This document shows, one piece after another, positions 50,332 through 61,931 of a DNA stretch of 64,000 nucleotides. Numbering within the stretch: position 1 is the first letter of the stretch; every line of letters starts with the position of its first letter. Position numbers and translations under genes: made by a program. The notes under the pieces are model-generated. The model was not told the origin of the DNA. It did no database searches and worked only from the letters and a program-made list of their open reading frames with translations. Source of the DNA: Bradysia coprophila (Eukaryota; Arthropoda; Insecta; Diptera; Sciaridae); assembly GCF_014529535.1 (NCBI RefSeq), contig NW_023503372.1, forward strand, positions 2,021,772 through 2,085,771, read 5' to 3'.

Positions 50332-50589
50332 CAATTGCTAAAAGTTTCCTATGTGCAGAATGAGCACCAGCTGAATATCACACTTTGTATTGTAAACAAT
50401 TCAAAGACAACCTACACACAGTGCATTTCTACGTTAACGTCGTCTATGCGCGCACATAACACGTATGAATGAAGTAAAATGTTAAAAATGTGTTTTGATT
50501 GTTTATCATACATTAAGTGTGTGATAGTAGATCCAGCTGGTGATATTCAGCTGGTGCTCATTCTGCACATAGGAAACTTTTAACAATTG
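50332..50589. mobile_element. MITE with terminal inverted repeats of about 50 bp and TA duplication
   Basis: Both ends start CAATTG(C/T)TAAAAGTTTCC and run through GTGCAGAATGAGCACCAGCT then GAATATCAC, with one mismatch seen. TA flanks each end (50330-50331 and 50590-50591). This fits a Tc1/mariner-type non-autonomous element. It abuts the foldback at 49218-50280. Confidence 0.75.
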
Positions 50590-53269
50590 TACTCGAAGGA
50601 GATTGGCTATCATAAGTCATCAGGTGGTTGACAAGCGTTCACTCCTTCAATAATATTCGATTAAAACAGTAGCTGGCGAGTGTCGTTACTAATATATTAA
50701 ACGTGTTACGTGCCCACATAAATACATAATGTACCAAAAAGCGAGGTAGATGGCTTCCTTTCCGACTGTTTATTTCTGAAAATTGTGTGTGTTTGTGAAC
50801 CAGCTGGTGTATTCAGCTGGAGCCAAAAATTTCACATTTCAAAAATGACAAGACTGTAAGTCAAAGTCAACATACGAAGCACGGATGAACATAAAAACTA
50901 ATCGAGTAGAACGTTTGAGAGAAACTATAAGTTTTAATTTACTCAATGAATCTCTAATTCAAATTCGAATCCACCATTTGCATAATTTACATTATCAATT
51001 ATCAGTCGTTACAATCGTTCAAAAATGTATGTTTTCATACCGACGAACACACAAACCACCCACTTAAAATTCATCATAATTTATTTTTAATTTGTCATGC
51101 ACTGCACTCAGATAGTTATAATAAAAAAAACGTTTTCGTTTATAATTTCAAATGTAGATATAAAAAGAACGAATCGCTACAAAAGCGACTTCATACGGAA
51201 GAGATATTGAAATAAAATTTAATTTACCGTTATGAACCTAATAGTTCGTTTCCTATTTTGTCAGTATGCCCAAATTTGGATAAAATGTTGTTTTTCGGGT
51301 CCGTAGGTGTAACATTATTGATTTGAGGAATTCAATCATTGCAGTAAAACGAAATAATATCGCTTGGAGTATAGCCTTAATTAACGTTCACAAGATGTTA
51401 TTATTATATTGAAACGATCCGAGTTGTTAGGTTTTTGAGTGTGTTGAATTAAAAAAAAAAAAAAAAAACGAAAAAGAAATAATTAAGTGACACGACAGTC
51501 AGTCAGTGTTGAACTGATTTGCATTGTTTGAAATCTATTTTTCGGCCGAACTGATTGACAACAAGGAAGTGATTTCTTTTCATAAATATTTCATTCGAAC
51601 CGAGAACACCCAATCGAAACATTGGTATATCTGGTAAATCGTATTTTGCATTGAGACAATTTTCCGCAGTTTTAAATTTCATTCGGGGATTTATTGCATT
51701 AGTAACACAAACTCTCTCTCCGTATCAATAACGAAATCCATAAATCATTTTTATGGAACGATATTTCTCGCACAGCTCACAAAGTGACCTTTTTCATTCA
51801 ATCAAAAGATATCGAATTCGGATCCAATTTCTGTGCGAACGTTCATTGCAGTGTTTCCGTCGATGCATAACATCATTTTCGATTAAATATTTTTCAACAA
51901 AAAGTAAATTGTTTTCCATTCAATACCTAACAACATTCGGAAGCCGGAAAATCAACAATCGGTCAACAATATTCTTTTTTTAAATTTTCTTCCTCCTCAA
52001 ATCAAGAATAACATTGCGATGGAATGAGCGTCCCATTTGATTTCTCTCGATTATATACTTGTTTCTCCTTGCGGTATTATATTTTCGTTGGTTTGTTGTT
52101 TAAGTTAATTTCCTTCGATAAAAGTAATACCGCAAGGTTTTTCGTTTTATCTCAAAGCAATGCTCTTCGTTCGATTAAAAATGAAAAAAAAGAAAGAAAA
52201 ATTGACTTGACTTTGGCACCCCACCTTTATTCTGTTGGCTTCGTATTTTAATGTATCGAAAGTTATTGATAAAAGTTTGAGACTGGTGGGTAAAGAAAAA
52301 TATCGACGGTACATACGCACATAGCAGACGATGAAGCTGGAATGTATCAAAAAATGTGGAAAGTTATTGAGAGGAGAAAAAAAAACTTGGTACGGGAATT
52401 TTTGCCGTAAAATTCGCAAGGAAGATATAAAATGTACTTTACCTAGGTATCTCAGACGTTAAATAAACTTAAAAGTGGTAACACCTTTGAACGGAAGAAT
52501 TTCAGTGCTGAGGAACGGTTAAATTTTTATGTTTTTGTAATAAAATTTAACAAAAAAAAAGTAACGAGCCAATTTATCCGACTATTTTCATTGTACACAA
52601 GGATGACGCAAACACATACATGATTATGTTCACGATCAACAAAATTATTAAATATTTAATCATCGCAAGACAATCCTTCCGTTAAATGTTGTTAATAGAC
52701 GAGAACCCTGCGTAACCTTTAAACTTTTTATCGCCATAGCGAACTTCTTCTTCTTTTTATTATTTTTCAATTTCGTTTCATCTCTCTGCAATGAATATTT
52801 TCCATAGTTTGAAGCATAAAATTCATCGGTCGATTTTTGAATAAATGGGAAAACTTTATGGATTATTAAGAATGTTGGGAAATTGTTTTGTTTAAACATT
52901 TTATTGATGTAATTCAAGGTGGAAGTGGCATCAATATATTCGTGAAAATAGTGATGCTGTTACGAGTGTTTAACAAGCTGTTTAGTACAAAGATTGAAAA
53001 TTTACGTATCGGTTGTTACAGAAAATGGGATAATTTCATCCTCCCCAAACTCCTAATGTCTACAGTAGATGAACATCCATAAATTCAGACAGCTCTATAT
53101 AGGTATCACTAAGAAAAATGATCAAGTATTGACCTCTTCAAATGGTAGTCAAAAGCAAAACTTGGGCCGACTACAATCAGAGCGACACTCCACATTATGA
53201 TGATGATACTGTTTACACAAAGATCTGATTATCGTTACCATGATGATGGGATGACTCGTGTGCAAATTA

Positions 53270-53450
53270 TGTGTATCCGTGGCATCCAGGATACCGGGAA
53301 ATTTCTGAAATTTTTTTTAGGATACCGGGAAATCGAATTATAGCTGCACAAACCAGCGGGAAATGTATGTAGCGGGAAGTCACTTTTACATTTTTGGGTA
53401 CCGGGAAATCCGGGAAATCTTGACTCGGATACCGGGAAGAAAACGTAATC
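53270..53450. repeat. Short dispersed ACCGGGAAAT repeats
   Basis: ACCGGGAAAT or close variants occur near 53292, 53323, 53356, 53400, 53411 and 53429, without a fixed period. Neighbouring words TCCGGGAAATC and GGATACCGGGAA overlap the unit. It looks like a degenerate minisatellite. Confidence 0.6.
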
Positions 53451-53689
53451 TGCACACGCGTGGGATGAGTTAGTAGATACTTAGCATCCCCAAATTCAAA
53501 GTCTTGGTCAAAACATCAACCATTCTGTCGAGTAACGCCTTGTGAGTTTCTTTCGATTACATTTATGTCACTTTGTAATAAAGCGTTTTGCTCGTCAATA
53601 TCACTTCCTTCTTTGATTTCGGTTCAAACCTTCAAATTTTTTCTGAAAAGTCTCCATTTCCAGTTCTCTACGTTATGAGTAACATGTCC

Positions 53690-53850
53690 TACATCTGCTA
53701 TCGACAACATCGACAAAAGTAAGCAATGTTCTACAGTCAACGTGGTCTTATATGGTGAAATGAATGTTAAAACGAATGAAGTAGTAGATTTTGTATCTAA
53801 CACGTAGCGCTAGTTTGAACAACAGAAGTAACAGATTTATGATCTGAATG
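53690..53850 (+). repeat. Dispersed family D, copy 4
   Basis: It contains GCTATCGACAACATCGACAA, GTGGTCTTATATGGTG and AATGAAGTAGTAGATTTTG. A partial fifth copy lies at about 58940-59110 (AATGAAGTAGTAGATTTGG). Confidence 0.55.
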
Positions 53851-54013
53851 TTCCCCGAAGCCTAAACAGATCTCTAGTTTTGGGAGTACTTTGTTTGGAT
53901 GGCAAACTATTTGTTACTTGAAACATTCTTGATCTGTATCAAAAAACACAGGAAAGTGATAATTTTCGCCTAAAGACAAATTTCAATCGGCACCATTCAC
54001 CATAATGATTTAC

Positions 54014-54163
54014 CTTAATCAATATTCTATGCAATGAGCAGGTACATCGTTTGATCGGCTGTTGAGGAATTGTAACGAATCCACATGTGTTTTGAAGGTG
54101 CAGCAACGCCTGTAGGAATCCATCATGAATCGGACAGGCGTCTGCACCCTCTGACGACGACAT
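54014..54163 (-). other. Possible alternative first coding exon of Liprin-alpha
   Basis: An open frame from an ATG at 54163 gives 50 codons (MSSSEGADACPIHDGF...) with coding-like codon choice. It ends exactly at AAG|GTAAATCA in phase 0, the phase needed by the next known exon (48020, EFATL...). It matches nothing I know, the start context is weak (T at -3), and it could be chance. Confidence 0.2.
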
Positions 54164-55821
54164 ATAAATGTAATGAATGTGTCGTTGTTGTACTTTGTTT
54201 TTTTTGCTTTTATTTATTTAATGGAGCGAGAGCGAGAGACAGGTTATTTTTTCACGTATGCACATTATAGTTTTTCACACTTGCTTTTCGTTGTTGTGGT
54301 TGTTGTTGTTGGCATTTTATTCATGAGGAGTGTTCCATTTTTATCAAATCCATTATTTTTATTGTAGATACTCATAATTTTCTATAAATAATTTCCGAGC
54401 CGTTTTGCTTTATGGAAATGAGTCAAAATAAAAATAAAAAGTTTTTACTTCATCCAATCACAACTGCCGCGTCGCATTTTTATTTCAAACTTATTATCAC
54501 TATTTTTGGAAGTGATTTACCGAAATGATTACAACAATTTTATAAATTAACATTGAATCGAATCGAACATGGTCTGATGACATTGAGATAAAACGTTCGT
54601 ATCGAAATGAAGAATGTGCGAACGTAAAACGAGGCACATCTGCCAATACGCGAAATTAAACACCGTTCTCAAATGGGAACAAGATCACAATATACGACGA
54701 TTGTGACAAATACAACAAATATTTATTGCATCTATTAAGACCTTCTGCTCATCAAAGACTGTTTCATTTAATTATGGCGGTTTAAATTGCATGCCAATTC
54801 CGAGTTGTAGTACGATCAAATAGAAAAAAAGACGAGAAAAATTCCACCATCAACTGCAATTTACATATTAAATTACTGGTTGGAAACGGAGAGATATCCA
54901 TTTAACGTGCCATATCTAGACTGAGAGCTTACGCAATTTGTTACAAAAAAATAGAATAAAATTTACTAGAAGTTGTCAAGAAAACTGTTTAAACGGTACA
55001 AGAATCTAACACACATTCATCAAAGCAAACACGCAATGGTTTTTTCTTGACGCGACGATGGTATGACAATTCTGAAACATTTATTTATTGAAGAAACTGA
55101 AGCGTTAAAGCGACGGTAATCATAAACCAAAAGCGAAACATAAAACACTCAAGAATTTATTTGTAACGCGGAATTGTTCGTTCAAATAAAAACGATGCAT
55201 TGTTTCTGAAGAATAAGTTTCGACATTGAAGCACAGTACAAACTCCAATGACGACACATTAAATTTTGTAACAAAATTCTTATATTAACCAAATATTTAC
55301 GACAAACTGGAATGCGTGTTCTGTGATGATGATTAACATTAATTTTTCTTCCAATCATTATTCTAATGTAACAACATTTTTATCCGAACACTTTGCAGAG
55401 TATACACACATCGCACCAATTTGATTTTTGTTTCTCATCGAAAAACGATAATTTCTTGTAATACCGAAACACATGGCAAAATAAACAGATTAACCAAATT
55501 GAATTCCGGCTATTTCCATTAAAAAGTTCTCATAAATCAAAGTGGTTAAATAAGTAGGGCATCGCATTTAAAAGAAAAACGCGACAATGATCACATATTG
55601 TTCGACAAATTGATCAACAAACACGAATCGGAATACGCGCTATTAATCAGAGCTATAACTCTCGAAGACTAAGCATTTTGTATATAAAATAATCATCAAG
55701 AGTATAAAAAGGTACGGTTCGATGGTCTACAATTTATGTACAGTTTACAGGGTGTTGCGGAAACATTGACGATATGAAAAACTATCAATTTTTATAAACC
55801 GATAAATAGAGAGTTATTAAA

Positions 55822-56236
55822 CGTTTGTCGTTTATCTCATTCTCTGTCATTGTGTAAAATGGAAACACAAAGCGAGGCTGAGCGAATACTCTCTTTTAAA
55901 CAGTTAAACAGATCGATTACAAGATAGGATTCGCTCAGTTCAGCTGAATATTTTTTTAGTCGCAATGACAGAGAATGAGACAAACGCATATTTGTAAAAC
56001 GTGTGCAGGATGATGAGGGGATTGGCAGAAAATGAGACAAACGCATACTAACAGCTAGCAAATAAGTGTTTGCCTCATTCCCTTCCACTGCGATTGAAAA
56101 AAGAAATCAGCGGAACTGAGCGAATCCTCTCTTTTAATCAACCTATAAATCGTTCAAAAAAGAGAATTCGCTCAGTTCCGCTGTATTATTTGTTTACATT
56201 TCCATTTAACAGAATGACAGAGAATGTGACAAACGG
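55822..56236. mobile_element. Two tandem palindromic elements
   Basis: Copy 1 (about 55822-55987) runs from GTTTGTC...TCATTCTCTGTCATTG to CAATGACAGAGAATGAGACA. Copy 2 (about 56068-56236) runs from GTTTGCCTCATTC to GAATGACAGAGAATGTGACA. Inside each, GAGCGAAT(A/C)CTCTCTTTTAA pairs with GATTCGCTCAGTTC or GAATTCGCTCAGTTCCGC. A stray end (AATGAGACAAACGCATA) lies between them. Confidence 0.65.
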
Positions 56237-59200
56237 CAGACATATCTAGAGGTTTTACAATTGAATCATAGTTGGTTCTCAACCGTGTATTACGCCATTT
56301 CATAATTAGTTTGTGTAATGGATTCAATTACTACACCCAAAATGTACGGCAAAACTACAGAATGGCGTAACAGATGGAGACCCAATTGTGCAACCTCTCT
56401 TCGTAGTTGGGTACATCAATATTTTAGTCTCAAAATTAATTTTTATTCAATCCATGTCCACATTGAGTACTGTAGTTTGTTCTTGAAAACATAGCATATG
56501 TTACCTGAGTCACTTTCACAGATAATCCAATAACTTGTGCTCAAACCGAAAACAGACCGTGAGGCGAGAACAATTCAAAAATTTCCGAATTTAAAATAGT
56601 TTTAACTCAAATTTTTATAATTTATGAACATCTGAGACTGAGATACTCCCACCCACATAGAATGTCCAATCTCGTGTCCAACACAAAATTAGATCGAAAC
56701 CATTAGACTGTTTGCAGCTGGTGAATTATTATAGAATTGCAAATACCACCCGCTCAACAACTGAAAACTACAAATCCATGAGCAATTAGCACTTTAAATA
56801 TATAAAATCATTATCAACATGGACGACCCTGTTTCGAAGTGAGCTTGCACACAATAACATCAAACGTGTGTGCATTTTACTATGTGTTGTACACGCTTTA
56901 CGATATACAGGTTTGGTTAGTTCATTAATTAGATTTTTCATTCAGTAAATCTCGACACACAGACTTTTCACTGTGTATATATACATAGTGCGTGTTGATC
57001 ACACTAAGCACGTCGTCGTTGTCGTCGGTTTTTAATACAAAAAACATAAATAAACACACAAATGCACAATGGCATCAAAACCATCGAATTACTATACTGT
57101 AAATCGGCGAAGGAAAAACAATAATACAAAACTGAGGCCGTAATTACATCGTACACAGCCACAGCGTATAGGAACGATTGTCATTACAATTTTGAGTCAT
57201 TGTGGTATGAGTTCGATGTTGAGTTGATCGACTCAAAGCACCGGCTTCGTACGTTTCCCGTTGCTACAGCGATCATGAAGAGATTATTTTTGTGTGTGAG
57301 TTGGTTTGCGAATAATGTTTTTTTATTAACACTAAAATTATGTTGAATTTCGGAGCGTAATTACGATACATTGCTAGTCAATATTCGCAGCGAATCCGAC
57401 AGAGAGACCATTGACATACATCAGAGGTGATTTTCTTACGAATTTCTATTTGATTGACGAAGATGAAGCATTCTCATTCGTCTTCCATCATTATGTCTAC
57501 TTATGTCCATTGATAATGTTACAATGTGATTTTTGAATGATGATTTTGGTCTCATGACACAGATCGTGTCATCTCACAATCCAACAGTAAATTGCATTGG
57601 AAAACCACTGACCAATTTCCACCAAGTCATTTTACATGTGAAAAAATCTTCAATAAATTCCAATTGAACGTACGACCACTCATAATTGTATAATTGTCGG
57701 TCGATGAAAGGAATGTAAAGCATTCTGATAAAATTCCTTTTGCCCATGTTCCAACCTGTCGACATGTTCAATGTTCGGATCATATATATGAAAATGTTTA
57801 ATCTTCGACAATTATTTACTTAAGCACTTCAAAGAGAATGAAAAAAGCATACAATAAGATATTTGACAGATAACGAAGGTGAGGTGAAGTGTTGATGATG
57901 TGTTATTGACCAAATTTTTCTTTTTTTTATTTCGTCTAAGTACGTTATGCTTTACGACTATAACTCGCTATAATACACACAGAGTGTGTGTGTAAATAAA
58001 CAAATGTAGTAATTAGCAAACATTACATACAGTTCCCATCGTAAGGATGACGAAATAACACAGATTTACCAGTATCAAACAAAAATAAAAATTCATCGAA
58101 TCCCATGTAGGTGTGAGTGCAAGCCATCAAGAGGCGCTGAATGCTAATTATTTTTTCAATTTTTTTTTATTATCTCCGCTGCTGTGTGGTAAAAGTGATC
58201 CACGGTTGATTAACTTTTTATTGGCTCAACATATTAATGTTACATGCGTTACAACGTACCGGACATTGTTTTCTCTTTGCCTATGTCACAATGTGTCTTG
58301 AAGGGTCACAATCTGTCTTGAAGGGCTACTGTAGATGGTAAATGACGAAGTTTTATAAAAACAGATTGAAGATCTCACTTCTACACTTTACATTGTTCGT
58401 CGTCGAGGTCACTCCTAACATGTTTCTTTTTCGACCTCCCACATCATTAGGGCATTCCATAATTTTTAACCTTGCGCTTTAGCAATGTACACTTAGAGTA
58501 CAGAAAATTGGTGCACAGATGGGACACGAATCCAGAGTCTACATCATTGTGTGACCTCATGCATCCTTTCTTAACAATTTGACGTATATCTGAGCTTCAC
58601 ACTTAGAAATGCGTTCTCGGCGTTCTCGACTACGATGACAAAATAAGTAAGGCTCACAATACGACCGCAGTATAAAGGTTTCGTCGTTTCGTGACGCGAA
58701 ATTGGATATCAGATCAGATATTTGTGATGAGGAAACTTGACAAGTTTCAGACTGACCTGACATTTTAAGAGATTTCATAGAAATTTGTGAAAACTTCCGA
58801 TCAACCTGACCTAATACGATGATCTAATCATAATATTTCTGGTTTCTGGTCAGAGTTAAAATTCATCAAATCAGGTTTCAGGTAAATTCAGGTTGACCTG
58901 ACCTGTTCCGAGACGTAAAAATAAGCCATGAGCCTAAGAGTTTTCGGATACATAGCAAAACGTAATGTTAACACAAATGAAGTACAAGATTTTACCAATT
59001 GTTTTGAGTTCTTGATAAAATCTTGAACTTTATAAGTGTTGATACAAATGAAGTAGTAGATTTGGTCGATATCATATCAGTTTTTAAACTGTTCTAAGCA
59101 TTAAAATATCAAGATTGAAGCAACCGGAATGAGTAAAATTAGATTGCCAAATTGTGAAATAAAGTAAAAGAAAGTCTACATCGTTCCTACATCAACAATC

Positions 59201-60330
59201 AGACAATTCGTAGAACAACACATCATTATATAAGATACGTTGACATTCAACTTGTGACAGTAGTTTTACAAGTTTCTGTTTATGCCGGTAGAAGTAGCCC
59301 ATTTCCAGTCACGTAAACACTTTTACATTTAACCAAAATGTAATACACTTCCACAGACACTGAAATAAACCATAAATCTTTGAACGATTGTTGACTGTGG
59401 TGTCATATGGGAGCATATATTCCAGCTCCCCCTCAAGAAATAACACACAATCACGTCTGATATGTTAATACTAAGCTGCACACACATTGTGGGTAATGGG
59501 TCGTTTGCAGACGTCTACGTTATGTTATTGTAAAGGAGCACATAAACGAATGAGAATAATTCAATTGTCCGAATACCTGTGTTATGTAAGTGCATATGCA
59601 GACTTTTGAGAAGCTTTATCATTTAAGCTTATCGGTAAGCCACACACACCGTTGTCATTTGAACAACCGAACGTAGGTTTTGAACAATTTAAATATATTC
59701 AATTTGAGTGTGACGAAACATCAATTCATAGACGAAGCCGCAAAGACGAATGAGCTGATTGACCGGACCTTTTATTAATTATTTGTTGAACGAAAACTTT
59801 AACATGTGCCCGATATTGCCTGCAAGTGAATAGAGTCAATGGCTTTATTCGTGTCTGGTTATAACTGTTCTTTGACGAAAAAGTTTTGATTGAAATATTG
59901 GAATCGATAAAAAGTTGAGTTCGAACATTAATTAAAAGTGGAAGGGTTCCGAAATCAACGATTAAAATCTGCAAATCTACCAATAGGGCGTCGATATATT
60001 GGCCGTATCAAATAAATAATTCGTCAATCGAATTATTAGTTATACACCGAACGTAATTACCATGTCAAGCTAGAAGGAAACGCCTTTTATATTGACTGTA
60101 ATAAACAACTAATTAACGTACAGTACGAGACATAAATAACCAACTAAACCAAGGTTTACGTTTAACAATTGAACCCTAAATATGTTCACATAAAACACAT
60201 GAAAAAGATAATTTTTTTCTCTGTTTCGTTTAAAAGATAAAAGTTTTTTTTATTTAAAATTCAAAAATTTGAAGATAAAATTTTTCGTACGCGTAATCTA
60301 ATTATGATACAGAGTTGCGATCTTTGAGGT

Positions 60331-60366
60331 TTTTTTTGGCCCGTACGAGGTACATGGGGCTTGCGA
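60331..60366. repeat. Diverged end fragment resembling element C
   Basis: GGCCCGTACGAGGTACATGGGGCTTG is partly complementary to the 3' end of the elements at 8310 and 14688 (GCCCCCAGTAC, CGTACGGGGC). Only this end is visible, so the assignment is weak. Confidence 0.3.
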
Positions 60367-61555
60367 GTATTATCGTGTTTTCAACATTGCGAATTCGCAG
60401 CACTGAGTAAAGGAAACCTTTTGTGGTTGCTCAGTGATGCTGGGTCAGGATAATTCTCGTTTGTGTTCGGGGACGAAAGTGAGAGAATTTTATAATTTTA
60501 TTGCCATGTTGACCACTGTATGACAGTTTGCCCCTGAGAAAATGATCAATTATATGAAGAATTCAGATAATTTTACAGGAATTTCTTTGAGTTAATCAAA
60601 TTTCGCATTAGACAAACAATAAACCAGAATACATTGAATGCTTTTGCTATTAGAGCTATTTTGCTATGAATGAATTCACAAAGTACGCCCGCTCGTTAGA
60701 GGGAAGGGGGAGTCAGAAAAAAACGTACGCTTAATCAATTTTCAAAAAATTGTCAGCGCTTCTTTTAGCTTTTTATGGGCCAAGGGTAATTTTCAAATTT
60801 TCGCCACAAATGTTCATTCAGGGCAAAGAATGTCCATGACTTGAGTGACTCAAAAAATGTTCTTTTTTTGTAAACCCCAATTTGTTTGCCAAAAGTGCCT
60901 AAATTGTAAAATGCGGTACTGAAAGTTGTTATACATTTTGGCGTGACATGGTAAAGGGGTCTTAAATTTGTCATTTTCTGCATGTGTACTTGGCGAAAAA
61001 CCCATTCATTAATTCGTAAACAACCTTATGATACTCGTAAAACTAGCTTCGGCAACTGTGTTTCAACAATTGAAGTTGTATACCTCGTCTTCGGCTTGTT
61101 GCTCAAAAACACAATTGCGAGTTTGCTTTTATTAAGAAATTGCTGCCTCATGTAATGAATTACTTTCTTTATCCAATGTAATCTACTATTTCTCTAGAGT
61201 TTGTGCCTTTGTATGTAAAATTTTATCTCTATCTGCCTTAAAGGATCCAGACAGATGCACAAAAACGATTTCAAGTATATCAGCCGAAGTACGAAGTCTA
61301 CCATTACCAATGGCACTGAAACTGAAAGCTCAAAAAAATAAGTTTTTGAAAATCAGTTCACTTGGTCGTGAGCTAAGTTCATTCAAATGCGACAGCTACT
61401 TGACTCTGTATGATCTCACATGAAGCAAGTGAATTTTAACGCATTTTCATAAACAAGTTATTCTTGAAAACCTGTCAAAATAATTGTGGAAATTTTCTGG
61501 TTTCCCAACAAAATGGCAGACAGTCGCCATATTTGATTTTTGTAAAAATGGAATA

Positions 61556-61785
61556 CAGTCAAAGGCAGTCAATTTTCAGCATAAATTTGCTTCAGCTGTT
61601 TTTCAGCTGACCCACACACACAATCAAAACTGGTTTTCCTTGTTCATACGGTTGAAGCTGCTACACGCACGCGCATGATAGTGGTAAAACCGTATAAAGA
61701 CGTATAAACGGTTGTGATTGTTTGTATGGATCAGCTGAAAAACAGCTGAAGCAAATTTATGCTGAAAATTGACTGCCTTTGACTG
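61556..61785. mobile_element. MITE with identical 55-bp inverted ends and TA duplication
   Basis: Both ends read CAGTCAAAGGCAGTCAATTT and continue identically through GCTTCAGCTGTTTTTCAGCT. Similarity then continues with mismatches to about 80 bp. TA flanks each end (61554-61555 and 61786-61787). Identical arms point to a recent insertion, with Tc1/mariner-like features and no coding capacity. Confidence 0.85.
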
Positions 61786-61788
61786 TAC

Positions 61789-61931
61789 ATCGATAACCTC
61801 TCTAAATCTTTTTCTAAATTTCTTATTTCTCTTACTTCTCTCGTTTCTCTCTATATTTGTTATGGAGGAATGATAGAAGTTGGAGAAATAAGCGAATCAG
61901 AAAAAGATGGTAATTTAGAGAGGTTATCGCT
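61789..61931. mobile_element. Second palindrome directly beside the 61.6-kb MITE
   Basis: CGATAACCTCTCTAAAT and CTTTTTCT on the left pair with AGAAAAAG and ATTTAGAGAGGTTATCG on the right, with GAGAAATAA/TTATTTCTC further in. The left end starts within a few bases of the MITE end, so one may have inserted at the edge of the other. Confidence 0.6.
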
